Assembly: GCA_036504875.1 (NCBI GenBank)
Contig: DASXUK010000007.1
Location: 1 to 64,000, forward strand
Length of the DNA stretch: 64,000 nt
Origin: JACPFJ01 sp036504875
Lineage (GTDB): Bacteria; Desulfobacterota; Desulfuromonadia; Geobacterales; Pseudopelobacteraceae
Direction: 5' to 3'
In this document: in pieces, positions 1 through 7,472 of the stretch
How the letters are laid out: each line of letters starts with the position of its first letter
Numbering within the stretch: the first letter of the stretch is position 1
Translations under genes and position numbers: made by a program
Notes under the pieces: generated by a model
Seen by the model: the letters and a program-made list of their open reading frames with translations, nothing else
Databases searched by the model: none
Told to the model about the DNA's origin: nothing

Positions 1-2
1 AC

Positions 3-179
3 GGGACCTACCATGCCTTCGACTTTGAGAAATACGCTCACCGGTATCTTGGCGAGTATCAATATCGTTTCAACCGACGCTTCGATTTGGCCCGGATGCT
101 CACCCGGTTGGTCACTGCAACTGCCCAGACAGGCAAACGTCCAGAGGCTTGGTTGCGATTAGCCGGAGATCAGTACTAA
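3..179 (+). CDS. IS1595-family transposase, C-terminal end (partial)
   Basis: The open frame enters from the left edge and ends at TAA 177-179, giving about 58 residues. The visible tail contains YHAFDFEKYAHRYLGEYQYRFNRRFDL, written here only to show the run from YHAF to RRFDL (about positions 3-29 of the visible peptide), which is the characteristic end of ISXO2-like/IS1595 DDE transposases, where a conserved YLGEYQYRFNRR stretch follows the last catalytic residue. The catalytic residues themselves lie outside the window, so it cannot be judged whether the element is intact. No clear terminal inverted repeat was recognised in the 80 bases that follow before the aquaporin gene. Confidence 0.75.
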   Translation, partial: GTYHAFDFEKYAHRYLGEYQYRFNRRFDLARMLTRLVTATAQTGKRPEAWLRLAGDQY

Positions 180-257
180 TCAGGATTAAATATGACTTGG
201 TTATAAGGACAAGGCTTAAATACCACCTCCTTGCTTCTAGATTTGGGCATAATGTGA

Positions 258-950
258 TCAGTCCTTTGTGCAGCCGATAAACCGATAAATGGCCGCGCCT
301 AAGAGAGCGCCCGCAATCGGAGCAACCCAGAAGAGCCACAGCTGAGCTATCGCCCAATCGCCGACAAAAAGAGCAACGCCTGTGCTTCGTGCCGGGTTTA
401 CCGATGTGTTCGTGACAGGAATGCTGATCAGGTGAATCAATGTAAGCCCCAGGCCTATGGCTAGTGGCGCGAAGCCTTGTGGTACCCGCTTGTCGGTTGC
501 ACCGAGAATAATGAGCAAGAACATCATGGTCATGACAACTTCACAGACCAAAGCGGCCAGCAAGGAATACCCACCTGGTGAATGTGCACCATAGCCGTTT
601 GAAGCAAATCCGGCGGCCACATCGAAACCGGTTTTCCCGTTCGCAACCATATACAGCACAGCTGCCCCGGCAATCCCGCCTAATACCTGAGATATGATAT
701 AGGGACCAAGTTCTTCTGCCGGGAACCGACCGCCAGCACAGAGTCCAATTGAGACTGCCGGGTTAAGGTGGCAACCGGAAACATGCCCAATTGCATATGC
801 CATGGTAAGTACAGTTAAGCCGAAAGCCAGAGCAACACCAACAAATCCGATTCCCATATTCGGGAAACCTGCCGCCAAGACTGCACTTCCACAACCACCA
901 AGAACCAACCAGAAGGTTCCAATAAACTCTGCTCCCAATCGCTTTGCCAT
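258..950 (-). CDS. aqpZ: Aquaporin Z-type water channel
   Basis: A 230-aa six-helix membrane channel of the MIP family for passive water flow across the inner membrane. Both NPA boxes are present (HLNPAVS around residue 63 and SVNPARS around residue 185). The four residues of the aromatic/arginine filter can be read as F43, H173, T182 and R188, which match the water-selective E. coli AqpZ pattern rather than glycerol facilitators. The ATG is preceded by a good ribosome site (AGGAG, a few bases upstream on the minus strand). It stands alone, between the transposase end and the divergent toxin gene. Family length is 228-235 aa, so the gene appears complete. Confidence 0.95.
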   Translation of the reverse strand: MAKRLGAEFIGTFWLVLGGCGSAVLAAGFPNMGIGFVGVALAFGLTVLTMAYAIGHVSGCHLNPAVSIGLCAGGRFPAEELGPYIISQVLGGIAGAAVLYMVANGKTGFDVAAGFASNGYGAHSPGGYSLLAALVCEVVMTMMFLLIILGATDKRVPQGFAPLAIGLGLTLIHLISIPVTNTSVNPARSTGVALFVGDWAIAQLWLFWVAPIAGALLGAAIYRFIGCTKD

Positions 951-1162
951 TTAAATCTCCTCTAATGTTGACTTGATTCCAGATTGCCGAACTGTCACCA
1001 ACTCAGGAAAGTTTACTGCAAGTTATTTTAGATAACAAGCCTCTGGCCCGTTATTGGGAGGCTAGAGGGTCAGGTCTTGAAATATCAGTTTTTACTCTCG
1101 GCAACGCCAGAGCCACTACCGCTACACCTCATACACCGTAGCGCGTCTTCACCTTGCCATCC

Positions 1163-1191
1163 TTGACACATTATAAGATATCATATACGAT
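1163..1191 (+). promoter_or_regulatory. Promoter of the toxin-antitoxin pair
   Basis: TTGACA at 1163-1168 and TACGAT at 1186-1191 are separated by 17 bases, a sigma-70 arrangement ending only six bases before the toxin ATG. The spacer contains the palindromic GATATC within a short AT-rich segment that could be the antitoxin operator. The transcript leader would be very short or absent. This is read from sequence only. Confidence 0.5.
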
Positions 1192-1197
1192 ACCACC

Positions 1198-1626
1198 ATG
1201 AAGACAGCTCGCGTTGTAATTGATACAAATATACTGTACGCCGCCCTTTATTCATCAAGAGGTGCTTCAAACGCGCTTATAATTATGGTGCGCGACGGCT
1301 TGATAATTCCATGCATATCGGTCACGCTGGTACTGGAATACGAAGATGTGCTGACAAGACACCGGAATATACTTCAATTAACCCAAGCAGAGATCAAGGC
1401 TTTTCTGGGCTTTATTGTAAATCAAGCTGAGCGCCTGAAAATTCATTACCTTTGGCGCCCATGCCTCAAAGATCCGAATGATGACATGGTGCTGGAAGTT
1501 GCGGTTACTGCCGGTGTAGATTTTATCGTTACGCATAACACTAAGGACTTTGAGGGGAGTGAGCGCCTTGGAATTCGGGCTGTCACTCCGGGCTGGTTCA
1601 TAAAGAATTATGGAGGTATAAAATGA
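1198..1626 (+). CDS. PIN-domain toxin ribonuclease (COG1569/PIN_3 type)
   Basis: A 142-aa PIN-domain protein, predicted metal-dependent ribonuclease toxin. The acidic residues expected for the PIN active site are visible: VIDTN near residue 8, LEYED near residue 48, and the D-P-N-D-D and D-F-I-V-T-H-N pair near residues 98-115. Length and the ARVVIDTNILYAAL start fit the 'putative toxin-antitoxin system toxin, PIN family' group. The stop overlaps the start of the ribbon-helix partner by ATGA, so the two are translationally coupled. The toxin comes first, opposite to ordinary vapBC order, which is usual for this PIN group. RNA target unknown. Confidence 0.85.
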   Translation: MKTARVVIDTNILYAALYSSRGASNALIIMVRDGLIIPCISVTLVLEYEDVLTRHRNILQLTQAEIKAFLGFIVNQAERLKIHYLWRPCLKDPNDDMVLEVAVTAGVDFIVTHNTKDFEGSERLGIRAVTPGWFIKNYGGIK

Positions 1627-1859
1627 GTACCATGAGTTTGAGGCTTCCCGATTATTTGCATAAATCGGCCAGACAGTTAGCCAAGAGCGAGCACATTTCC
1701 GTCAATCAGCTTGTCGCTACTGCACTTGCAGAAAAGATTTCTGCGCTTGCTACCGAGGATTATCTGGACGCATTGTCAGCTAAAGGCAGCCGCGAGGCAT
1801 TCGACCGGGTCATGTCCAAGGTTAAGGAACGCCCCCCTCTTCCTGGAGATGAACTCTGA
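1623..1859 (+). CDS. Ribbon-helix-helix/HicB-like antitoxin
   Basis: A 78-aa protein overlapping the PIN toxin by four bases. The N-terminus (MSLRLPDYLHKSARQLAKSE) has the short beta strand followed by two helices of ribbon-helix-helix DNA-binding antitoxins, with SVNQLVATALAEK as the second helix. The charged C-terminus, rich in E, K and P, would be the disordered toxin-neutralising tail. Expected role: bind and block the PIN ribonuclease and repress the shared promoter. Function is inferred from fold and neighbour. Confidence 0.8.
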   Translation: MSTMSLRLPDYLHKSARQLAKSEHISVNQLVATALAEKISALATEDYLDALSAKGSREAFDRVMSKVKERPPLPGDEL

Positions 1860-1936
1860 TATGCCCAACCAGAGGGGATTTGCCGGTGTCAGGTGAGACT
1901 TTCGGACATTTGTTATCGAGGTACTTTTCAGAAATG

Positions 1937-1960
1937 TGGCCGGTGTGAACCGGCCATTTT
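1937..1960 (+). terminator. Hairpin terminator between convergent genes
   Basis: A perfect 8-bp stem, TGGCCGGT/ACCGGCCA, with a GTGA loop and followed by TTTT. It lies about 80 bases after the antitoxin stop and just before the 3' end of the minus-strand SnoaL-like gene, so it could serve the toxin-antitoxin transcript and perhaps both strands. Confidence 0.65.
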
Positions 1961-1972
1961 CAGTTTTCAAGA

Positions 1973-2305
1973 TTAAGGTTGCACAACGCGGAGGTTTTCG
2001 ATGAGGTTGTTCCTGATCTCGAAATGATAGTCGAGATTGACCGGGCTTCCGTCGAATGTGCCGGAAACCTCGGTGGTCATGATTATCTCTTCCGGGTTTT
2101 CCTTGATGCTGATCGGCCTCAATATAGGGCTGTATTTCTTTCTGGTTTTCTCCATCCACTGGCGAATGGCCTTCTTACCTTTGAGCGTTTCACCTTCATC
2201 AAGAACGGTGGCGTTTTCCGAAAAGCATGCAAGTGCGGTATCTGCGTCGTAGGCGTTTTGCGCCTTGATATAGGTATCGATGAGTTTTGGTAGTTTGACA
2301 TCCAT
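1973..2305 (-). CDS. SnoaL-like/nuclear transport factor 2 family protein
   Basis: A 110-aa protein with the cone-shaped NTF2-like fold signature: an N-terminal helix (LIDTYIKAQNAYDADTAL), then CFSENATVLDEGET, then strands ending in ENLRVVQP. Members are small-ligand enzymes (isomerases, hydrolases) or accessory proteins, and specific function cannot be told from sequence. It is the last gene of a minus-strand run of small-molecule enzymes and starts about 50 bases after the alpha/beta hydrolase. No signal peptide. A ribosome site (GGAGCG) sits before the ATG. Confidence 0.75.
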   Translation of the reverse strand: MDVKLPKLIDTYIKAQNAYDADTALACFSENATVLDEGETLKGKKAIRQWMEKTRKKYSPILRPISIKENPEEIIMTTEVSGTFDGSPVNLDYHFEIRNNLIENLRVVQP

Positions 2306-2354
2306 ATTGCGCTCCTTTGATCCATTCGTGATTGCTGCACCCTGACTTCAGGAG

Positions 2355-3296
2355 TCACTTGATGAAATCGATGATTGCCGGTATCACCGTTTGGGGCGCC
2401 TCTTCCATCAGCCAATGGCCGGAGCCGGGGACAACCTGGCCGCGGACATCGGAGGCCACAAGCTTGGCTTGCTCGATGAGGAAGTTGCCGCTGGCCTTCT
2501 CGCCGGTCAATACCAGCACCGGCATCGGAAGGCGGGTAGCGCTCATTTGGGCAAAGTCTTGCGCATCTCGCTCGAAATTACGGAAATATTCAAAACCGGC
2601 ACGCATCCCTCCGGGCTGAGCGTAGGCCTTGGCATAGAGACGGCGATCGCCCTCGGGTACCGAGTGCTTCGGGTCGGCGGCAAAGTCATTCCAGAAGTGC
2701 TCGAAGTAGATTCGCTCGCGGCCCTTGACCAGCGCCAGCGGCACCTCACCATAGAAGTGGAAATGCCACAGGTCGCGCATCAGCCAGACATCCTTCCAGT
2801 TGCCGATGCCGGGCAGGAAGGCATCCATCAGCACCACCCGCTCGGTATTCTGCGGGAACTGCGCGGCATAGGCGTAGGCCACCATCAAGCCGATGTCGTG
2901 GCCGACGATGCTCACCCGATCGAATCCCAACAATTTGGTCAATTCGTGGATGTCTACCGCCATGTTCTTCTTGTCGTAGCCTGACTCCGGCTTGCCTGAT
3001 CCGCCGGCACCCCGCAGGTCGGGAACAATGACGGTGTGACGCCTGGCGAACTGCGACATAATGGGGCGCCACATTTGGCCGGTCTGGGTATAGCCGTGCA
3101 ACAGGACTACGGGACTCCCCTTGCCGCCGATGAGGTAATGCAGCCGCACCCCGTTGACATCCGCAAAGTGTTCGGTAAAACCGGCAGGTGCCGTGCCGGC
3201 CGCCAGGAGGGGGGAAGCTGCCAGCAGCAGTGTAGTGCCAAGCATTGCCATACCGGCGCTGAAGATACGTCTGGATGGTATTGACTTGATGAACAT
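2355..3296 (-). CDS. Exported alpha/beta hydrolase with Asp nucleophile (epoxide hydrolase/dehalogenase-like)
   Basis: A 313-aa hydrolase with a signal peptide (hydrophobic stretch about residues 14-33, ending in LLAAG). Visible core motifs are the oxyanion loop LLHGYTQT near residue 67, the nucleophile elbow VGHDIG with D134, and the catalytic His in GSGHW near residue 294. An Asp at the elbow, instead of Ser, is the hallmark of epoxide hydrolases and haloalkane/haloacetate dehalogenases. Substrate unknown. It lies in a co-directional run with an amidohydrolase and an isochorismatase-like hydrolase. RBS AGGAG before the ATG on the minus strand. It could also be a lactonase-type variant. Confidence 0.85.
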   Translation of the reverse strand: MFIKSIPSRRIFSAGMAMLGTTLLLAASPLLAAGTAPAGFTEHFADVNGVRLHYLIGGKGSPVVLLHGYTQTGQMWRPIMSQFARRHTVIVPDLRGAGGSGKPESGYDKKNMAVDIHELTKLLGFDRVSIVGHDIGLMVAYAYAAQFPQNTERVVLMDAFLPGIGNWKDVWLMRDLWHFHFYGEVPLALVKGRERIYFEHFWNDFAADPKHSVPEGDRRLYAKAYAQPGGMRAGFEYFRNFERDAQDFAQMSATRLPMPVLVLTGEKASGNFLIEQAKLVASDVRGQVVPGSGHWLMEEAPQTVIPAIIDFIK

Positions 3297-3390
3297 ATGG
3301 TTCTCCTCTTCATCCGGTATCCACTATCAGTGGTCGCCGGTAAGGTATTCAAGCAACTCTATTAGATGAGCCCGCCTCAATCACGACCTC

Positions 3391-5199
3391 TCAGAAAGCA
3401 AAGCAGTCACAGCCGATTCCCCAGAGCCGGGACTCCTTCGGCGACCAGATTTTTCGATGGTGATGACAGGCGCACTCCCTATGCGTTACCAAGGAAGCCG
3501 CGCCAGCTTGGTGATAGCCGCCATAGCGGCCCACCGGTGACCAGTCGGGACTGACCGGCAAGGGAGGGGGCGCCAGGCTGCCGAAGTCATCCGCTCCATA
3601 AACGATCTTGCCACCGACAACAGTGAGCACAGATTCGATCCCCCTGATTTCCTCTTCCGGAACCGTCAGGTAATCGGCCGACAGTACCGCCAGATCGGCC
3701 AGCTGCCCTGGAACAAGCGCCCCTTTTTTTTCTTCCTCGCCCGAAAACCAGCTACTCCCCACGGTGTACAAGCGGAGCGCGGCCAGCCGGTCGAGCCGGT
3801 TACTCTCGGGGTAGAGCTGCAATCTGCCGACAGTCCGCCCGGTCACGAGCCAGTACAGAGCGACCCACGGGTTGTAGCTCGCCACCCTCGTTGCGTCGGT
3901 GCCGGCGCCGACCGGAATCCCCATCTCGATCATTCTTTTGAATGGCGGGGATTGCTCGGTGGCATCCTTCCCGTACCGCTCCCGGAAGTATTCACCCTGG
4001 AAGGCCATGCGGTCCTGAATGGCGATTCCCCCGCCAAGCGCTTTAACCCGCTCCAGATTTCCCGAGGTGATCGTCTCGGCGTGATCGAAAAACCAGCGCA
4101 GCCCATTGAACGGAACCTCGCGGTTCACCCCCTCAAAGACATTCAGGAATCGGGAGATGGATTCGTCGTACGTGGCATGCAGACGGAAGGGCCAGCGGTT
4201 CTCAACCAGCAGGCGAATTACCTGGGAGAGTTCCTGCTCCATTACCGGCAACAGGTCCGGCCGTGGTTCGAGAAAATCCTCGAAATCGGCCGCTGAGAAG
4301 ACCAACATCTCTCCGGCGCCGTTCATGCGATAGAAGTCATCCCCTTTGCCCGGCGAAGTCATCTTGACCCACTTGGCGAAATCCTCAAGTTCCCCCTTGG
4401 GATGCTGCGTGAATAGGTTGTAGGCCATGCGCAGGGTCAGTTCCCCCTTCGCCGCCAGTTCCTCGATCACCTTGTAATCATCAGGGTAGTTCTGGAAGCC
4501 GCCTCCGGCGTCGATGGCGCTGGTTAGCCCGAGCCGGTTCAATTCGCGCATGAAATGGCGGGTGGAGTTGATCTGGTCCTCGAAGGGTAGCTTCGGTCCC
4601 TTGGCCAGGCTGGCATAGAGGAGCATGGCGTTCGGCTTCGCTATGAGTAGGCCGGTAGGGTTCCCGTTCTTGTCCCGTTGTATCTCACTTCCCGGCGGGT
4701 TCGGCGTCTGGTGGTCATACCCCAGGACCCTCAGCGCTGCACGGTTTACGATTGCCCGATCGTAGAGATGCAGGACGAATACCGGAGTTTCGGGTGCGGC
4801 CTGGTTAATCTCTTCAAGGGTTGGCATCCGGCGTTCGGCAAACTGAAACTCGGTCCACCCGCCAATGACCCGTACCCACTGGGGGGGCGGCGTGCGCCTC
4901 GCCTGCTCCCGCAACATGGCGAGCGCGTCGGCCAGTGAGGGTACGCCATCCCAGCGCAGCTCCATGTTGTAGTTGAGCCCGCCCCGGATGACATGGATAT
5001 GCGAGTCATTGAGACCGGGAATGACCCTGCGACCTTTGAGATCGATCTTTTTGGTCTTTTCATTGCCGCTGTTTATAAGTTCCTCGCCACCAACCGCCGT
5101 GATGCGTCCGTTGGTTATGGCGACGGCAGTTACTTCAGGATTGGTATGGTCAAGCGTCGTGATATTTCCGTTATGTATGATCAAATCAGGTGCATTCAT
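3391..5199 (-). CDS. YtcJ-like metal-dependent amidohydrolase
   Basis: A 602-aa amidohydrolase-superfamily enzyme of the YtcJ/amidohydrolase-3 type. The small beta-sandwich is seen at both ends (NGRITAVGG near residue 30, then ADLAVLSADY near residue 510). Metal-binding signatures are HIH (DSHIHVIRGG, about residue 67), FDHAE in the barrel and GTDATR near the last strand. The C-terminus carries a His/Cys-rich tail ending in WGIGCDCFAF, which I recall as a feature of a subset of these enzymes; its role is unknown. No signal peptide. It begins 18 bases after the ABM-domain gene, so probably co-transcribed. Substrate unknown. Confidence 0.88.
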   Translation of the reverse strand: MNAPDLIIHNGNITTLDHTNPEVTAVAITNGRITAVGGEELINSGNEKTKKIDLKGRRVIPGLNDSHIHVIRGGLNYNMELRWDGVPSLADALAMLREQARRTPPPQWVRVIGGWTEFQFAERRMPTLEEINQAAPETPVFVLHLYDRAIVNRAALRVLGYDHQTPNPPGSEIQRDKNGNPTGLLIAKPNAMLLYASLAKGPKLPFEDQINSTRHFMRELNRLGLTSAIDAGGGFQNYPDDYKVIEELAAKGELTLRMAYNLFTQHPKGELEDFAKWVKMTSPGKGDDFYRMNGAGEMLVFSAADFEDFLEPRPDLLPVMEQELSQVIRLLVENRWPFRLHATYDESISRFLNVFEGVNREVPFNGLRWFFDHAETITSGNLERVKALGGGIAIQDRMAFQGEYFRERYGKDATEQSPPFKRMIEMGIPVGAGTDATRVASYNPWVALYWLVTGRTVGRLQLYPESNRLDRLAALRLYTVGSSWFSGEEEKKGALVPGQLADLAVLSADYLTVPEEEIRGIESVLTVVGGKIVYGADDFGSLAPPPLPVSPDWSPVGRYGGYHQAGAASLVTHRECACHHHRKIWSPKESRLWGIGCDCFAF

Positions 5200-5217
5200 A
5201 TATTTTTCCTCCCTTCG

Positions 5218-5781
5218 CTAGTGCAGCCAGGGCCTCAGGACTTTCACCAGCAACGGCATGACTGCCCACGTCAATACGATTACTATCCCCACAGCTATAA
5301 AGAATGCCTGCATCCACGGGTGGAGGTCTCCGACCAATGGCTTCAGCAGCCAGGGCACAAAAATACTCACCGGCCAAACCCCCAGTGCAGTGACGATAGC
5401 CATTTTCCAACGGGGCGGGTGAGACATCCCCCTTTGCCCTGGAAGAGTAAACCAGGCTTCAAGTCCGGACAACTCCTGGCGAACAGGCGCTCCTTCCGTC
5501 AATTGTGCGACTTTTTGTTCCCATTGCTTAAATAATGCTGACTGGTAAAAACAGTCGCGAGCCTCGGAACTGCTGAATCTGCGCACAATCCCATATTCTC
5601 GCGACGGACTTCCCGGAGCGGGACGGACGACATGTACCCCCAATTGACCCTCGGTCTCAAAGGACGCCGAGATGAAATCATGCAACGCCGTTTCAAATTT
5701 CTCCTCAAGGCCTGGTTTGGCAGTACGGAGAGTCAGTACCGCCACAGGCTCGGCGGCTTGTGTTTTTGAAATGTCGCTCAT
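5218..5781 (-). CDS. Antibiotic-biosynthesis-monooxygenase-like domain with two membrane helices
   Basis: A 187-aa protein. Residues about 12-110 resemble an ABM ferredoxin-like domain (VAVLTLRTAKPGLEEKFE through SSSEARDCFYQSALFKQWE), the fold of small cofactor-free monooxygenases and of many non-catalytic relatives. Two membrane helices follow, about residues 125-145 and 157-178. The ABM-plus-two-TM layout is a known uncharacterised family. It sits between the isochorismatase-like gene and the amidohydrolase, with 18 bases to the latter. RBS not obvious. Enzymatic role is not established. Confidence 0.75.
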   Translation of the reverse strand: MSDISKTQAAEPVAVLTLRTAKPGLEEKFETALHDFISASFETEGQLGVHVVRPAPGSPSREYGIVRRFSSSEARDCFYQSALFKQWEQKVAQLTEGAPVRQELSGLEAWFTLPGQRGMSHPPRWKMAIVTALGVWPVSIFVPWLLKPLVGDLHPWMQAFFIAVGIVIVLTWAVMPLLVKVLRPWLH

Positions 5782-5850
5782 AGAGCACCAGAATTGAAAA
5801 AGGGGGCGTACCTCTCCCGCCCCCTTCCTGGTCAGATACTGGAAGTGGAG

Positions 5851-6531
5851 CTATTTTACCAGTTCCTTCTGGCCTTCGCTGGCATGTTCTCCGAGCATCG
5901 TCTTGGCGTAGTTGATGCCCAGGCCATAGCCGCCTGCGTGCTCTTTGGCAATGTTCATCACGGCATTGTAAGTTTCCTGACGCGCCCAGTCGCGCTGCCA
6001 TTCGAGCAGCACCTGTAGCCACGTCACCGGAACCGCTCCTGCCTGGATCATTCTCTGAATCGCCATTTCGTGCGCCTCCAAGCTAACGCCTGCAGATGCG
6101 TCGGTCACGATATTGACTTCAAAACCGTCATCGAGAGCCGATATGGCGGCAGTCGCCAGACATACCTCGGTCCACAGAGCAGCTATGATGAGTTTTTTTC
6201 TATCTGTTTGCTTCACCGCTTCGACCACCTTCGGGTCTTCCCATGCATTCATGGTGGTGCGATCGATGGGATCCCGGTCCGGATAAACTTCCTGAACGGT
6301 CGCGAAAAGCGGTCCGCTGAAGCTCTTGGCGGCGACTGTGGTAAGGACAACCGGCACATTGAAAATCTTGGCCGATTTTGCCAGCCCGGTTACGTTGTTA
6401 ACGAGGAGTTGGACGTCGATGGAATGTGACGCAAATGCCATTTGCGGCTGATGGTCGATAAGAAGCAACATTGAGTTCTGAGGGGTCAATAGGCGTGGAC
6501 TTGCTCCGCCTTTTCCTATAAAAGCAGCCAT
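5851..6531 (-). CDS. Isochorismatase-family cysteine hydrolase (YcaC-like)
   Basis: A 226-aa cysteine hydrolase. Catalytic Asp is D26 in LLLIDHQPQ and the catalytic Cys is C124 in ALWTEVCLATAA, the standard isochorismatase-fold pair. The layout, including the GxVPVTWLQVLLEWQRDWAR C-terminal part, is that of YcaC-type hydrolases of unknown substrate rather than true isochorismatase or nicotinamidase. It is the first gene of the minus-strand hydrolase run. RBS AAGGAG lies before the ATG. A broken LysR gene starts divergently about 150 bases away and may once have controlled it. Confidence 0.88.
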   Translation of the reverse strand: MAAFIGKGGASPRLLTPQNSMLLLIDHQPQMAFASHSIDVQLLVNNVTGLAKSAKIFNVPVVLTTVAAKSFSGPLFATVQEVYPDRDPIDRTTMNAWEDPKVVEAVKQTDRKKLIIAALWTEVCLATAAISALDDGFEVNIVTDASAGVSLEAHEMAIQRMIQAGAVPVTWLQVLLEWQRDWARQETYNAVMNIAKEHAGGYGLGINYAKTMLGEHASEGQKELVK

Positions 6532-6679
6532 GATTATCTCCTTTCAATTACAGTCAGCTGTCGGCAAGTTAGTTACAACCCTGTGTCGACAGCTTTTATC
6601 TAATTATATCCCTTTACTTAGGTTATGGAATAAAGCCTTTTCCGATTGTTCATATGCAAAAATGTAACACCATGAAGAA

Positions 6680-6745
6680 ATGGAACTTCGTCATCTGAGA
6701 TATTTCGTCGCTGCCGCTGAAGAGCTGACATTAGCCATTCCTTGA
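6680..6745 (+). pseudogene. N-terminal remnant of a LysR-family regulator
   Basis: The frame from ATG 6680 reads MELRHLRYFVAAAEELT and then loses similarity and stops at TGA 6743-6745. The first 17 residues are the near-invariant start of LysR-type regulators, whose helix-turn-helix should continue with about 50 further residues that are absent here in all frames I checked. The gene is divergent from the isochorismatase-like hydrolase, the classical LysR position. I infer that the regulator was truncated by a deletion or insertion right after codon 17. Confidence 0.7.
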
Positions 6746-7461
6746 GTAGCCCTGCTACGCCTACGTCGCCGCGTCTTGGCAGCAATCAAAAGATCTCAAA
6801 TTATTTCCCACCGTACGGAAAGCGTATCGGACGGGTCTATGGCCTGCAGTCATTCCAGGTGGAAGAGATCGGGCAACCGAGACCTATCGATCCTCCTGCG
6901 GTGATTTATTCATTTTGGCACATTAAATGCTTCTTGGAATTAACTGAATGAATACTAGAAAGCTACTTTAATAAATGATTTTTGTACTGACTTAGTCAGT
7001 TGATGTTTGCCTTAAACAAAACGAGTTGTGTATATAAATATCGTCATTTTACTGGGCAGGCTACTTCAATCTCGTTAAAACACGTATTAAGTTAGAGATA
7101 AATTAAATAATAATATTTTATTAAGTAATTGGAGATTTTAAAATGAGATGTATATTTTTAATAAAAATTATAACTAATTTCCATCACATCGCGTCAACAG
7201 TATCAGTCTCGCCTATAGTATGCATTCCGACACTGTTTTTCTACACGATATTGATTCTTCCCATTCTTTCATTTGTATCCTTTCCCCATATCCTTTTGCC
7301 CTTGAATCGCGCTTCTCCCTCCTTGCCCCCCAACTCAGTTCGAGTCTGGAATAATAATTTCTTGAGCCGAGGATCTAGCCTTCTCAGGTTAAGTTTGTTG
7401 TTGGCACCGCTGTCTAGCTGATTTTGACCGTAGCGCAATGTTCTGTGTCGTGTGTAGGTTT
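6746..7461. other. Intergenic region, AT-rich, no gene recognised
   Basis: About 700 bases between the LysR remnant and the multiheme cytochrome. The first 200 bases have mixed composition and short open frames without recognisable products. From about 6900 the sequence is clearly more AT-rich than its surroundings and probably holds the promoter region of the cytochrome locus. An open frame at 7143-7421 has a GGAG-like site but an amino-acid content I do not trust as a protein. Confidence 0.5.
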
Positions 7462-7472
7462 AGGAGGGTAAA

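Noticed and set aside
7143..7421. 92-codon open frame in AT-rich DNA before the cytochrome, with a GGAG-like site
   Set aside because: Low-complexity hydrophobic and Ser/Pro/Leu-rich product with no family resemblance; typical of non-coding AT-rich sequence.
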